From positions 1 through 61,701 of the forward strand of contig CAUJEY010000167.1 of the NCBI GenBank assembly GCA_963169325.1: DNA of 61,701 nucleotides, written 5' to 3'. Below are positions 35,969-46,222 of this stretch, one piece after another (within the stretch, counting starts at the first letter, position 1; each line of letters starts with the position of its first letter). Under the pieces are notes generated by a model. That model made no database searches and was not told the origin of the DNA. It saw only the letters and a list, made by a program, of their open reading frames with translations. A program made the translations under genes and the position numbers. The DNA is from Bacteroidota bacterium (lineage in GTDB: Bacteria; Bacteroidota; Bacteroidia; Chitinophagales; Saprospiraceae).

Positions 35969-36004
35969 CATTAGTCATTAGTCATTGCGTCATTGGGTCA
36001 TTAG
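35969..36004. repeat. GTCATT word array
   Basis: GTCATTA, GTCATTGC, GTCATTGG and GTCATTAG follow each other with a 7-8 bp period just after the Wzy-like gene stop. The same words occur at 47947-47996. Confidence 0.65.
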
Positions 36005-36020
36005 GGTTTTGTGATTTATT

Positions 36021-36083
36021 TTTCACACAAAGTCACAAAGACACAAAGTTTGATTCCCTCGCACTTTGTGCCTTTGTGTGAAA
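36021..36083. terminator. Bidirectional hairpin between convergent genes
   Basis: The 20-bp arm TTTCACACAAAGTCACAAAG (36021-36040) pairs with 36064-36083 with a single mismatch. A and T runs flank it on both sides. It lies between the Wzy-like gene and the convergent gene ending at 36103. Confidence 0.65.
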
Positions 36084-36102
36084 CAAAAATGTAGTAGTGT
36101 GA

Positions 36103-36699
36103 TTATGCCTTATCGCAACGCTCGATATAGGAGCAATTGTCCAGCACGATATTTCCCCGGTAATGAAACATGGAGCCAGGCGCAAAAAAGGCCTCAAAAG
36201 TGATATAGCGCATATCGCGAGTGGGAACGAACTGAAATTTGTACTGCTTCCAGCCCGCATGATCGATCAATGCAGAGCCGGCTAACAACTGTTCTTTCCG
36301 ATGCCCGGTTCCGCCCCAAATACGCAGGCGCACCGGGTGATTGTAGCCCACGTATTGCGGCGCATGGCACAGGTAGATACTAAAAGTATAGCAGGTGCCG
36401 GCTTTCAGGGTCTGCGGGAGTTGTTGCCCGATATCTTCGCGGGTGCCGTCTTCACGGGTGACCAGGGCAACGCAGGTTTTGCCGTCCTGCGGCTGCACCA
36501 CAATATCCCAGGCGCCCGGCATAATATCCGGCGTACTGCCGGGCGTGTAGGAGCCCCAGCCCGAGGGAGACGCGGACGCGCGCGGGGTGTCTTCGAAGGA
36601 CGGGTTTTGAAGCAATATCTTGCCGTCGGGCTGCTGACCGTTCGCCCAATAGAACGGGCTAATCCATAGCCCAAAAAGAAAAACGTTTAAAAATTTCAT
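36103..36699 (-). CDS. Secreted jelly-roll/CBM-like protein
   Basis: 198 residues from the ATG at 36699, which starts the signal peptide MKFLNVFLFGLWISPFYWANG. The mature protein opens with ILLQNPSFED, then GWGSY and, later, TCYTFSIYLCHAPQY, AGWKQYKFQFVPTRDMRYITF and GNIVLDNCS. This is the strand order of carbohydrate-binding-module-like beta-sandwiches (N-P-S-F-E ... W-x-x-Y/F ... L-D-N/D) found in Bacteroidota surface proteins. Two Cys pairs could form disulfides. No C-terminal type IX sorting domain is present, so it probably stays periplasmic or is anchored by a partner. No ligand can be inferred. Confidence 0.7.
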   Translation of the reverse strand: MKFLNVFLFGLWISPFYWANGQQPDGKILLQNPSFEDTPRASASPSGWGSYTPGSTPDIMPGAWDIVVQPQDGKTCVALVTREDGTREDIGQQLPQTLKAGTCYTFSIYLCHAPQYVGYNHPVRLRIWGGTGHRKEQLLAGSALIDHAGWKQYKFQFVPTRDMRYITFEAFFAPGSMFHYRGNIVLDNCSYIERCDKA

Positions 36700-36884
36700 G
36701 CCGGGGGTAAATAGTGGGTTAAAACAACGCTCGGCCGGCAAAGGTATTGGCTAAAAGGCTATCAGCCTTCACTTTTTCCAAAGGGAAATGGACATATTTC
36801 AGGTTAAAACCGGCAACTTTGCCGGCCTTAACCTAAAGACGCGTTTACCAATAAATATTTCTTTCACCGAAATTATTCCAGACC

Positions 36885-37739
36885 ATGTCGCGCTCCAAGC
36901 CCACGTATTTGTACGCTATTGTCAGTGTTGCCCTGGTGTTGTTCCTGGTGGGTTTCTTCGCGTTAACCGTTTTGCATGCGCAGAAGTTAGTGGCCCTGTT
37001 CAAGGAAAAGGTGGACGTTTGGCTGGAACTGAAGCCCGATATTCCGCAGGAAGAAGTGGCCCGCATTGTTGGGGAGGTGCGGGATCAGCCGTTTGTGAAG
37101 GCCGAAACTGTCACTTTTATCACCCGCGACCAGGCTGCAGCAACCATGCGCGAAGATCTCGGGGAAGAAAGCCTGTTGGAGGATATTCCCAACCTGATGC
37201 GCGATGTGGTGCGCTTTAACGTCCGCGCCGATTTTTTTCAGGAAGACAGCCTCCGCCAGTGGCGCGAGACGCTCCGACAGGACACCATGATCGCCGAACT
37301 GTACATGGAAGCCGCCAACACAGGCAACATTGGCAACAATATTGAAAAAATAGGCTGGTTCACGCTCGGACTTGGTTTTTTACTCATCTTTGCGGCCGTC
37401 ACGCTCATTCACAATACGATTCGTCTGGCCCTGTACACCAACCGCTTTTTGATCAAAAATCAGGAATTGGTGGGCGCCTCCTGGGGTTTCATCAGCCGTC
37501 CGTATATCCTGCGGGGTATTTACAACGGCTTTTGGAGCGCCATTTTGGCTATTGCCCTGTTGATTGCCCTGCTCAGCGTGGGGCAACGTCAAATACCGGA
37601 ACTACAGAGCCTGGAAGACATCAACGGCATCTTAGCCATATTTACTGGCTTGGTGCTTCTTGGCGTCCTGATCTCAGGCCTGAGTACCTACTTTGTGGTG
37701 AACAAGTTTTTGAGTATGCGCGTAGATGACCTTTACTGA
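36885..37739 (+). CDS. ftsX: Cell division protein FtsX
   Basis: 284 residues: one transmembrane helix at about 10-30, a periplasmic domain (about 35-155, with VDVWLELKPDIPQEEVARIV), then three more helices of the FtsX/MacB permease type (AAVTLIHNTIRLALYTNRFLIKNQELVGA is the cytosolic coupling region). FtsX partners the ATPase FtsE to control peptidoglycan hydrolases at the septum. ftsE is not adjacent here, as in other Bacteroidota. It leads the conserved order ftsX-DUF3098-uppP, but a palindromic repeat separates it from the DUF3098 gene. Confidence 0.93.
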   Translation: MSRSKPTYLYAIVSVALVLFLVGFFALTVLHAQKLVALFKEKVDVWLELKPDIPQEEVARIVGEVRDQPFVKAETVTFITRDQAAATMREDLGEESLLEDIPNLMRDVVRFNVRADFFQEDSLRQWRETLRQDTMIAELYMEAANTGNIGNNIEKIGWFTLGLGFLLIFAAVTLIHNTIRLALYTNRFLIKNQELVGASWGFISRPYILRGIYNGFWSAILAIALLIALLSVGQRQIPELQSLEDINGILAIFTGLVLLGVLISGLSTYFVVNKFLSMRVDDLY

Positions 37740-37877
37740 GGTTGGAGGGTTTGAAGGTTCCTGGTTTGAGGGTTGGAGGGTTCCTGGTTGGGACCAGCGC
37801 TCCAACCAGAACCCTCCAACCCTCAAACCCTCAAACCAGGAACCTTCAAACCCTCCAACCAGAAACCTTCAAACCTA
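37740..37877. repeat. Palindromic GGTT-word array splitting ftsX from DUF3098
   Basis: The left half is made of GGTTGGAGGGTTTGAAGG and GGTTCCTGGTTTGAGG. The right half (from about 37803) is made of the complements (CCAACCCTCAAACC, AGGAACCTTCAAACC). The tip is GGGACCAGCGCTCC. It begins directly at the ftsX stop and ends 6 bp before the DUF3098 start, inside a same-strand operon. Confidence 0.85.
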
Positions 37878-37882
37878 ATATT

Positions 37883-38257
37883 ATGGCAAAACAACAACCG
37901 CAACGTCGCCCCGCTCCCCAACCGCAAACCCAGCAACGGAAAGCCGCTCCGGCGCCTGCCCGCAGGACGGAAAAAAGCGAAAGCATTTTCAGCACGGGCA
38001 GAGAAGAATTTATTTTCGGCCGCCGGAATTTCATCGTCATCGGTATCGGCCTGGCCCTGGTGCTGCTGGGCTTAGTGGCCATGAGCGGCGGTGCTATGCC
38101 CGACCCCGATACCTGGGACCCAAACATCATTTACAGCTTTCGCCGGATCACGCTGGCACCGATCATGATGGTGGCTGGTTTCGTAGTGGTTGCGTATGGC
38201 ATTTTCATCAAAGATAACGCCGCAAAAGAAGAGCCCGACAATTCGCCTGCCGCATGA
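37883..38257 (+). CDS. DUF3098 family membrane protein
   Basis: 124 residues from the ATG at 37883 ([13 protein letters not shown]). The frame is open further upstream only because the repeat array is translatable. A Gln/Pro/Arg-rich cytosolic tail (1-40) precedes [20 protein letters not shown] and, after a short loop with [15 protein letters not shown], a second helix. This is the layout of DUF3098, a two-helix protein found between ftsX and uppP in Bacteroidota. Its function is unknown. The location suggests a link to cell-wall growth or division. The stop overlaps the uppP start (ATGA). Confidence 0.88.
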   Translation: MAKQQPQRRPAPQPQTQQRKAAPAPARRTEKSESIFSTGREEFIFGRRNFIVIGIGLALVLLGLVAMSGGAMPDPDTWDPNIIYSFRRITLAPIMMVAGFVVVAYGIFIKDNAAKEEPDNSPAA

Positions 38258-39068
38258 ACCTGCTCCATGCCATTATCCTCGCCATTATCGAGGGTTTGAC
38301 GGAATTTCTGCCGGTGTCTTCTACCGGGCACATGATTATCGGCTCTACAGCCATGGGCATTGCTGCCAATCCATTTGTGAAAGTATTCACCGTGGCCATT
38401 CAGTTTGGGGCGATCCTGTCGGTGCTGGTGCTGTACTGGCGCCGTTTTATTCAAAATTTCAATTTTTACCTCAAACTGTTCGTCGCCTTTCTGCCGGCCG
38501 CGTTTTTCGGGCTGTTGTTCAAAAAAGTGATCGACCAATTGTTGGAAAATATTGCCGTGGTCGGGCTGGCGCTGGTAGCAGGAGGTATCGTATTTTTATT
38601 TCTCGATGGGTTTTTCGAGCGGCGTAGCCGTAACAATACCGATATCAGTGATATTACCTTGCCTAAGGCCTTTAATATCGGTCTGTTTCAGGTCATTTCC
38701 ATGATACCCGGGGTAAGCCGGTCGGCGGCCACGATCATCGGCGGTCTGACGCAGGGGCTTTCGCCCAAAACGGCTGCCGAGTTTTCCTTTTTCCTGGCCG
38801 TACCTACTATGTTCGCCGCCACCTGCAAGTCGTTGTGGGATTATTTTAAAGACGAAGGCGGCCAGTTTACCCGCGACGAACTGATTTTGTTAGCCGCAGG
38901 CAACGTGGTCGCCTTCGTGGTTGCTATGATTGCCATCAAGGGTTTTATCCAGTTTTTGACGAAAAATGGTTTTAAAATTTTCGGCTATTACCGGATTGTC
39001 ATCGGCCTGATTATCCTGATCCTGTGGGCAACGGGTTATTTTGAAGGGGTGGATGTAGGGGCGTTTTG

Positions 39069-39069
<1 letters not shown>
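38254..39069 (+). CDS. uppP: Undecaprenyl-diphosphatase UppP
   Basis: 271 residues with about seven to eight transmembrane helices. Both family motifs are present: [14 protein letters not shown] (13-26) and [15 protein letters not shown] near 150-165, which together supply the catalytic Glu, Ser/His and Arg. The enzyme dephosphorylates undecaprenyl diphosphate, renewing the lipid carrier for peptidoglycan and polysaccharide export, and gives bacitracin tolerance when abundant. Its start overlaps the DUF3098 stop by four bases (ATGA), so expression is coupled. Confidence 0.96.
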
Positions 39070-39117
<48 letters not shown>

Positions 39118-39118
<1 letters not shown>

Positions 39119-40653
39119 CAGTAATTGATTTTTTCCAGCCTTGTTTCCAGTTTTTTCTGCTTCCGGAAATACTCCGAAATCATCACGTACCCCGGTTTGC
39201 CCGGGAAAACGCGCAGGCTGCTCGCCTCCGTTTTCAATTTCAACTGATCAGTAGAAAATTCGTTGTCGGCCCAGGTGACGGCGCCGAAGATCATACTTTT
39301 CGCGCTGCGGCTCCAGTCGAGGTACCCGACGGAATACACGGATTTGTCTTTGTTCAGTTGGGTGAAACTATAGTCGAAACCATCGTAGGCTTTGACCAAA
39401 TAGGCCAACAACTGCGGACTGACATACTCCGAGCCGCCCGGCATTTCGATATCATTTCGGGTTTTGTCAAAAACTTTGACGGACTCGAGGGTGAAGTCGG
39501 CGCTAAACTGCATGATATAAAGGTCTTCCACCACCATTTTTGCCATACCGACATTGCCGCCGCCGCCCAGCACCGCAGATGCAATACCCCAGCCGCTGGC
39601 AGCTTTGCGATATTGTTCGCCGATGGCAAACACTTTGCCGTCCGAAGTTCTGAAAATGTTATGGAAAAACAGGTAGCCGACGTCTTTAATTTTGCCCCGT
39701 TCGTTCACCGGAAGCACCTTGCTCACATCCTTTTCCCAGGACAGAAATTTTTTGGCTACGTAGTCGCCTTTGTTATCGAGGGTCACGGCAAACAGGCCGT
39801 TGCTTTGGTCTTTGCCTATTTTTTCATCGTCTTCGTAGTACAGCCCAAACAGCACAATATTGCCGGTTGTCTCGTCGGTGTAGCCGTTCATCACCTGCAA
39901 TTTGTATTTGCTGTCGACGAGCGGTTTTTCAAATACTTTTTTGCCGGTGCTCAGGTCGACGCCTAATAACAGATAGGTAATTTTTTTACTCATGATGCCC
40001 GGACGGCTGGAGATGGAGGTGAATACCACCTTATCGTTAGCGGCCAGGAAAGAGGCGACATCATAGTTTTTCGACTCTTCGTCCGATTTGTACACCCAAC
40101 CTTTTTCGCCTTCTTCAGGAAAAAACCGGATTTCATAACCGAGGTCTTTGTTTTTTACCACGCTGTAATTCAAGAAACCTTTGTTTTCCAGGTCGAACAG
40201 CGAAAAACTTTTGATTTCCTCGCTGTTTTGGGCGTTAGCCATCTGGATTTCCTGCTTTGACAAGGGGTAAGTTTTTTTCAGTTTGACCTTGGCATTTTGG
40301 TCATACTGGTAAAAAATGGCCTGTTTGTCTTTCAGGTCATAAAATTTCAGCATGATGGTCTGGCCATCGTAAGAGGCTTCCTTCAGGGAAAAATGTTTCG
40401 ACTCTGTGATTTTGTCGGTGCTGACTTCGTTCAGGTTGGCGTCGAGGATACGAAGCAGGTAAGCGTTGGTGTTGCGATCTACTTTATCCACTTTGTAAAA
40501 CATGAAGTATCCGGTGACTTCATTGTTTTTGATAATAGAGCCCATGTTTTTCAGTTCGATGGTGAGCACGTCGTCGAACGATACTTTTTGTGCAGACAGG
40601 TTGGCAGCGATAGCCAGTGCCATCAGTAAGGTTAATTTGAATCGGTTTCTCAT
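39118..40653 (-). CDS. Exported protein, DUF6770-like
   Basis: 511 residues from the ATG at 40653 (signal peptide MRNRFKLTLLMALAIAANLSAQ). An upstream in-frame start overlaps the M48 gene and is not favoured. The mature part is beta-rich with repeated short blocks ending in an acidic or aromatic turn (VTGYFMFYKVDKVDRNTNAY, KSFSLFDLENKGFLNYSVV). The opening VSFDDVLTIELKNMGSI and general pattern remind me of the DUF6770 proteins of Bacteroidota, a by-eye match that needs a profile search. It may be a propeller-like periplasmic protein. It lies 40 bp behind the M48 peptidase gene and is probably co-transcribed with it. Confidence 0.75.
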
Positions 40654-40693
40654 ACGGAATGCGTTATGTGTGAAAAATTTTAGAGGAAATAAA

Positions 40694-42133
40694 TCAAAGA
40701 GTACGGACTTCGGCGGCATTTTTTCCGCGGGGAAATAATTCCAGGTAGCGCTTTTTCAAAGTTTTCGTTTCTTCTTCTTTTCCGGTGAGCGAGGCGGCGC
40801 GGCAAAGGGCAAATAAAAAGCCCTCGTTTTCGCCGAAACGTTCTTTTTGGCGGTTCAGGTAGTGCCAGCCGAGGTTGGCGATTTCGCGGGTGCGGAGATT
40901 TTGCACAAAAGTCAGTACGACGCGATAAGGCGCCGGGGTTTCTCCGGCCGGTTGTTCGACGTGGTTGCCGAGGGTGTGTTCTTTTTGTGCCTGGTGAATC
41001 TCGTACAAGCAATGGCCGAGGGTCGCATGGAGGTAGGCATTGTCGGGGTATTTATTCAATAGTAACAGGGCCTGGTACAGGCAGGCGCCGTAGTCGCCGC
41101 CATCGAACAGGCTTTGAATCATTTCGAAATCGGCGATTTCCACCAATGCCTGAAATCGGGATTCGGGCTGGATAAATTTTTGCTTGCCTTCGGCAAAACC
41201 CTGGTTTTCAAGCAGATTAATTCGATTCTGACAATCGGGGTGGGTTTTCAGAGAGTCTTTGTCCGGCACTTCTTCCTTTTTTTTGACGCCGCCGAAAAGG
41301 GTAGATTCGGATTGAAGCCAGATGTCTTTGAACGGGTATTCGGGCGTATCGAACACCTGCTTCAGATCGGGTGTTTGCGGGTATTTTTCTACATCTACTT
41401 CATCCAGCAAGGCCAGGCAACGCAGGGCTTCGCGAGCATCGTAGGCGGTGTTGCGCAGGTAAGTCAGCGCGAGGGAATCGGCCTCGCTTTCATGCAGGCG
41501 GCTGTGGCGCCGGCTGGAGAAAACCATTCCTTTCAGGAATTGCATGGCTTTTTCGGTGCGGCCATATTCGGTGCGGGAAATGGCGCGGATTTCCTGCTGT
41601 GTGTTTTTTGAATTCAGGTTTTCCACGTGCCGGTTGATGGCCGCATTGACGTGGTTGAGCGTGTAGTGCGCCAGCTCATGGCAAAGCACAAAGGCGATCT
41701 GACTCTCGTTCTCCAGACGCCGGATAAGCCCGATGTTCAGCATGAGGCTGCCTTCACCCAGGCAGAGTGCATTGGGCGAGGGGTCGCGGCTGATGAAGAG
41801 ACGGACCTCTTTTGCCGGCAGGGTGGGGTTGGCCCGGAAAATTTCGTCGAGAACGGCCTGGTAATAATCATTGAATTCCGGCCCGTATAAAAACATACCC
41901 GACTCGATCTGTTCGGTCAGATAGTCGTACCGCTCCTCGTAAATACCTTCGAGTTCGGAGCGGTTTTCTTTAGGCAATTTGGCCAGGTCGGATTCGTAGC
42001 GTTTTTCCAGTTTGGCCAGTAGGGCAACTTTGGCGGGCGGCTTGGTGGCCAGTGGTTGATAGTCCGTTTTTTGAGTCTGGGCCTGGAGCGAACAAGTGAT
42101 CAGGAGGGCGAGGAGGGGCAGGTATTGGTGCAT
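40694..42133 (-). CDS. M48-family metallopeptidase with C-terminal TPR-like helices
   Basis: 479 residues. A signal peptide (about 1-18, ending CSLQAQ) is followed by the M48 catalytic region: HELAH at 152-156 and ESEAD at 215-219 for the third zinc ligand. The N-CHELAHYTLNH context is typical. Residues about 330-470 are helical and TPR-like (GACLYQALLLLNKYPDNAYL, ETKTLKKRYLELFP), as in BepA/YfgC-type periplasmic M48 proteases that maintain outer membrane proteins. It is the first gene of a likely two-gene operon with the DUF6770-like protein. Confidence 0.9.
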   Translation of the reverse strand: MHQYLPLLALLITCSLQAQTQKTDYQPLATKPPAKVALLAKLEKRYESDLAKLPKENRSELEGIYEERYDYLTEQIESGMFLYGPEFNDYYQAVLDEIFRANPTLPAKEVRLFISRDPSPNALCLGEGSLMLNIGLIRRLENESQIAFVLCHELAHYTLNHVNAAINRHVENLNSKNTQQEIRAISRTEYGRTEKAMQFLKGMVFSSRRHSRLHESEADSLALTYLRNTAYDAREALRCLALLDEVDVEKYPQTPDLKQVFDTPEYPFKDIWLQSESTLFGGVKKKEEVPDKDSLKTHPDCQNRINLLENQGFAEGKQKFIQPESRFQALVEIADFEMIQSLFDGGDYGACLYQALLLLNKYPDNAYLHATLGHCLYEIHQAQKEHTLGNHVEQPAGETPAPYRVVLTFVQNLRTREIANLGWHYLNRQKERFGENEGFLFALCRAASLTGKEEETKTLKKRYLELFPRGKNAAEVRTL

Positions 42134-42285
42134 AATATTTTAATGAAATTGGTGGTTGGAGCAAAAAGATAAGGTTAACGGTTTTAGGTGGTTGCTCAGT
42201 ATAAAAAAGCCGGGTCCTGCAGCGCGAGGGGTTCACGGTGGACTTTCTGTATCTATACACCAACAAGTATATCTGTAAGCCACAG

Positions 42286-44616
<2,331 letters not shown>

Positions 44617-44642
44617 TTAGAATGGCGATGACACGTTACGCG

Positions 44643-44650
44643 TAATTTTG
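44643..44650 (+). promoter_or_regulatory. -7 box upstream of the CMD-like gene
   Basis: TAATTTTG fits TAnnTTTG exactly and lies 50 bp before the ATG at 44701. No TTG is at the ideal distance upstream, so the -33 element is poor. Confidence 0.4.
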
Positions 44651-44700
44651 TCCCTTCGTTTTACCCTTCACCTCCCGGTTTGGCATACAGGATTTTCCCA

Positions 44701-45057
44701 ATGCCCCGGATCAACAACTACCCGATGGTACAAGAATTCAACGACTACCGCGCCCGCATGAACGAACGGATTCTGGCGCACGACAACAAAGTGATTAAAC
44801 GGTTCTGGAGTTTGGACAATCAGACCTACCAGGAGGGCGCACTTGATGTTAAAACTAAAGAAATGCTCGGCCTGGTGGCATCCATGGTGCTCCGTTGCGA
44901 CGACTGTATCAAGTATCACCTCGGCAAATGCCATGAACTGGGCATCAGCACCGACCAGATTTTTGAAATTTTTGCCGTGGCTAATATGGTGGGCGGCTCT
45001 ATTTGTATTCCGCACACGCGGCGGGCTGTGGAGTATTGGGAGGCGCTGAACAGCTAA
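44701..45057 (+). CDS. Carboxymuconolactone decarboxylase/AhpD-like protein
   Basis: 118 residues from the ATG at 44701 (MPRINNYPMVQEF), preferred to a TTG 21 bases upstream. Residues about 45-85 contain LDVKTKEMLGLVASMVLRCDDC and IKYHLGKCHELG, the AhpD-like CxxC-x3-H signature of the carboxymuconolactone decarboxylase fold. This CxxC pair would be redox active in peroxidase-like members. The C-terminal helix follows. It is a short cytosolic single-domain member with no aromatic-degradation genes nearby, so a thiol-based role in oxidative defence is more likely than decarboxylation. Confidence 0.9.
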   Translation: MPRINNYPMVQEFNDYRARMNERILAHDNKVIKRFWSLDNQTYQEGALDVKTKEMLGLVASMVLRCDDCIKYHLGKCHELGISTDQIFEIFAVANMVGGSICIPHTRRAVEYWEALNS

Positions 45058-45168
45058 AGTCAAAATGTAAAAGTCAAAAGGGGGAGCTAGCCGGCATTTT
45101 TCTTCGACACTGTGCCGAGGCAATACTTATGCGGTATCTCCCCCTTTTGACTTTTACATTTTGACTTT
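45056..45168. repeat. Large palindrome between convergent genes
   Basis: 31-bp arms (45056-45086 and 45138-45168) are perfect inverted repeats made of AAAGTCAAAATGTAAAAGTC and GGGGGAG. The left arm includes the last two bases of the stop codon of the CMD-like gene. The convergent beta-barrel gene ends at 45184, so the hairpin can serve as a terminator for both. Confidence 0.8.
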
Positions 45169-45183
45169 TAAATTTTGACTTTA

Positions 45184-45912
45184 CTACTCCTCATACACCA
45201 CCTTCCGCAGCAGGCGCAACCCCAGCGAAAGTTCTATCGTAATGTTACGGATGCGCCGTTCCGGGATGGTGATTTTCGTGCTGCCAGTCGGATCGAAAGG
45301 GTTGGTCACGTTAGAGATCGAGGGCTGGTCATATTGGTAGGTAAAGTCGGGATGCACGGATAGGGTCAGCTGGCCACCGATCAGGTCGTTGAACGGCATT
45401 TCTATTCCGCCGCCCAGAGAGGCGCCGGCCATCCACCGTCGCATGGACCCTACAAAAGGATAGTAGATCGGATATACCTGCGCGGCAGCGAGTTCGTCGA
45501 TATTGGTGTTAAGCGTGTAGTCGCCCCGGATGCCACCGTAATAAAAGTATTTACTTTTTTCGCCGAGTGGGTGTTTCTGCTTGGCGCCGAGAATAAGCGA
45601 GAGGTTGCGGAACTGAAATTCTTCCTTGTAAGTATCGATGCCACCGCCGGTAAAGAAAAAGCGGAACCGCGTGGCGCTCCCCCGGATATGATAGCCGAAC
45701 TGGGCAAAAACAGAACCGTTGTCGTTCTCGTTATTGACCGACTCGATCGTCAGGGCCGCATGATATTTGTAAAGGGGTTGGCGGTCGAAGGAGTTATCCC
45801 ATTTCTGAAAACCGACGCTCAGGCCGCCATTAAAGACAAACGCGGTGGATTGCGCGCGCATCTGTCCAAAAGCAAGTGTCAACAGCAAAAGGCCACATAT
45901 TAAACGTATCAT
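45184..45912 (-). CDS. Outer-membrane beta-barrel-type protein
   Basis: 242 residues from the ATG at 45912 (MIRLICGLLLLTLAFGQMRAQ signal). The mature part has regular amphipathic strands (GLSVGFQKWDNSF, FAQFGYHIRGSATRFRFFF, KYFYYGGIRGDYTL). It ends LSLGLRLLRKVVYEE rather than in an aromatic residue. The family is not recognised. The size fits a 10-12-strand barrel such as the OmpA/porin-like outer-membrane proteins of Bacteroidota. It ends next to the large palindrome it shares with the CMD-like gene. Confidence 0.7.
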   Translation of the reverse strand: MIRLICGLLLLTLAFGQMRAQSTAFVFNGGLSVGFQKWDNSFDRQPLYKYHAALTIESVNNENDNGSVFAQFGYHIRGSATRFRFFFTGGGIDTYKEEFQFRNLSLILGAKQKHPLGEKSKYFYYGGIRGDYTLNTNIDELAAAQVYPIYYPFVGSMRRWMAGASLGGGIEMPFNDLIGGQLTLSVHPDFTYQYDQPSISNVTNPFDPTGSTKITIPERRIRNITIELSLGLRLLRKVVYEE

Positions 45913-46012
45913 TTTAGCGTTTTTTGAGGCGCAAAGTACGAATACTTGGCAGTGCTGGGAATACTTGAGCGCAGAATCAAAACCAGATATAGCCAAAACC
46001 GGCAGTACTTCC

Positions 46013-46020
46013 TACCTTTG
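46013..46020 (+). promoter_or_regulatory. -7 box upstream of the M3 peptidase
   Basis: TACCTTTG fits TAnnTTTG exactly. If used, transcription would start a few bases before the miniature element at 46034 and carry the whole element in the leader of the peptidase mRNA. No TTG sits at the ideal spacing. Confidence 0.4.
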
Positions 46021-46033
46021 TACGATATTTTAA

Positions 46034-46194
46034 GAGCATGTTGGGGATTTTCCGCCGGAGCCAAAAACAAGGGATTTTTTCGTCTACTTTTGCGTTTTTG
46101 AGGGAGCATAGCGGTGACTATGTAACCGAAAAAAGGTGAAAGCAGGCGGAAAAAGACCTGTTTTGGGCCCAGCGGGAAAATCCCCAACATGCTC
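46034..46194. mobile_element. Miniature inverted-repeat transposable element, diverged third copy
   Basis: 161 bp bounded by GAGCATG and CATGCTC. The terminal repeats GAGCATGTTGGGGATTTTC match in inverted order over 19 bp. TAA is duplicated at 46031-46033 and 46195-46197. Internally it shares with copies 1 and 2 a central CATAG/CTATG hairpin preceded by TTGAGG, but little else. It belongs to the same family as a separate subtype. It lies in the gap upstream of the M3 peptidase. Confidence 0.8.
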
Positions 46195-46222
46195 TAACTC
46201 CATTTTACAAGAACGACTTGTC

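Noticed and set aside
37742-37882. N-terminal extension of the DUF3098 protein through the palindromic array
   Set aside because: The extension is translated repeat (SNPQTRNLQTLQPET-like). The family begins with the short Gln/Pro-rich tail at 37883.
44680-44700. TTG start of the CMD-like gene
   Set aside because: The ATG at 44701 gives the normal N-terminus of the family and fits the -7 box distance.
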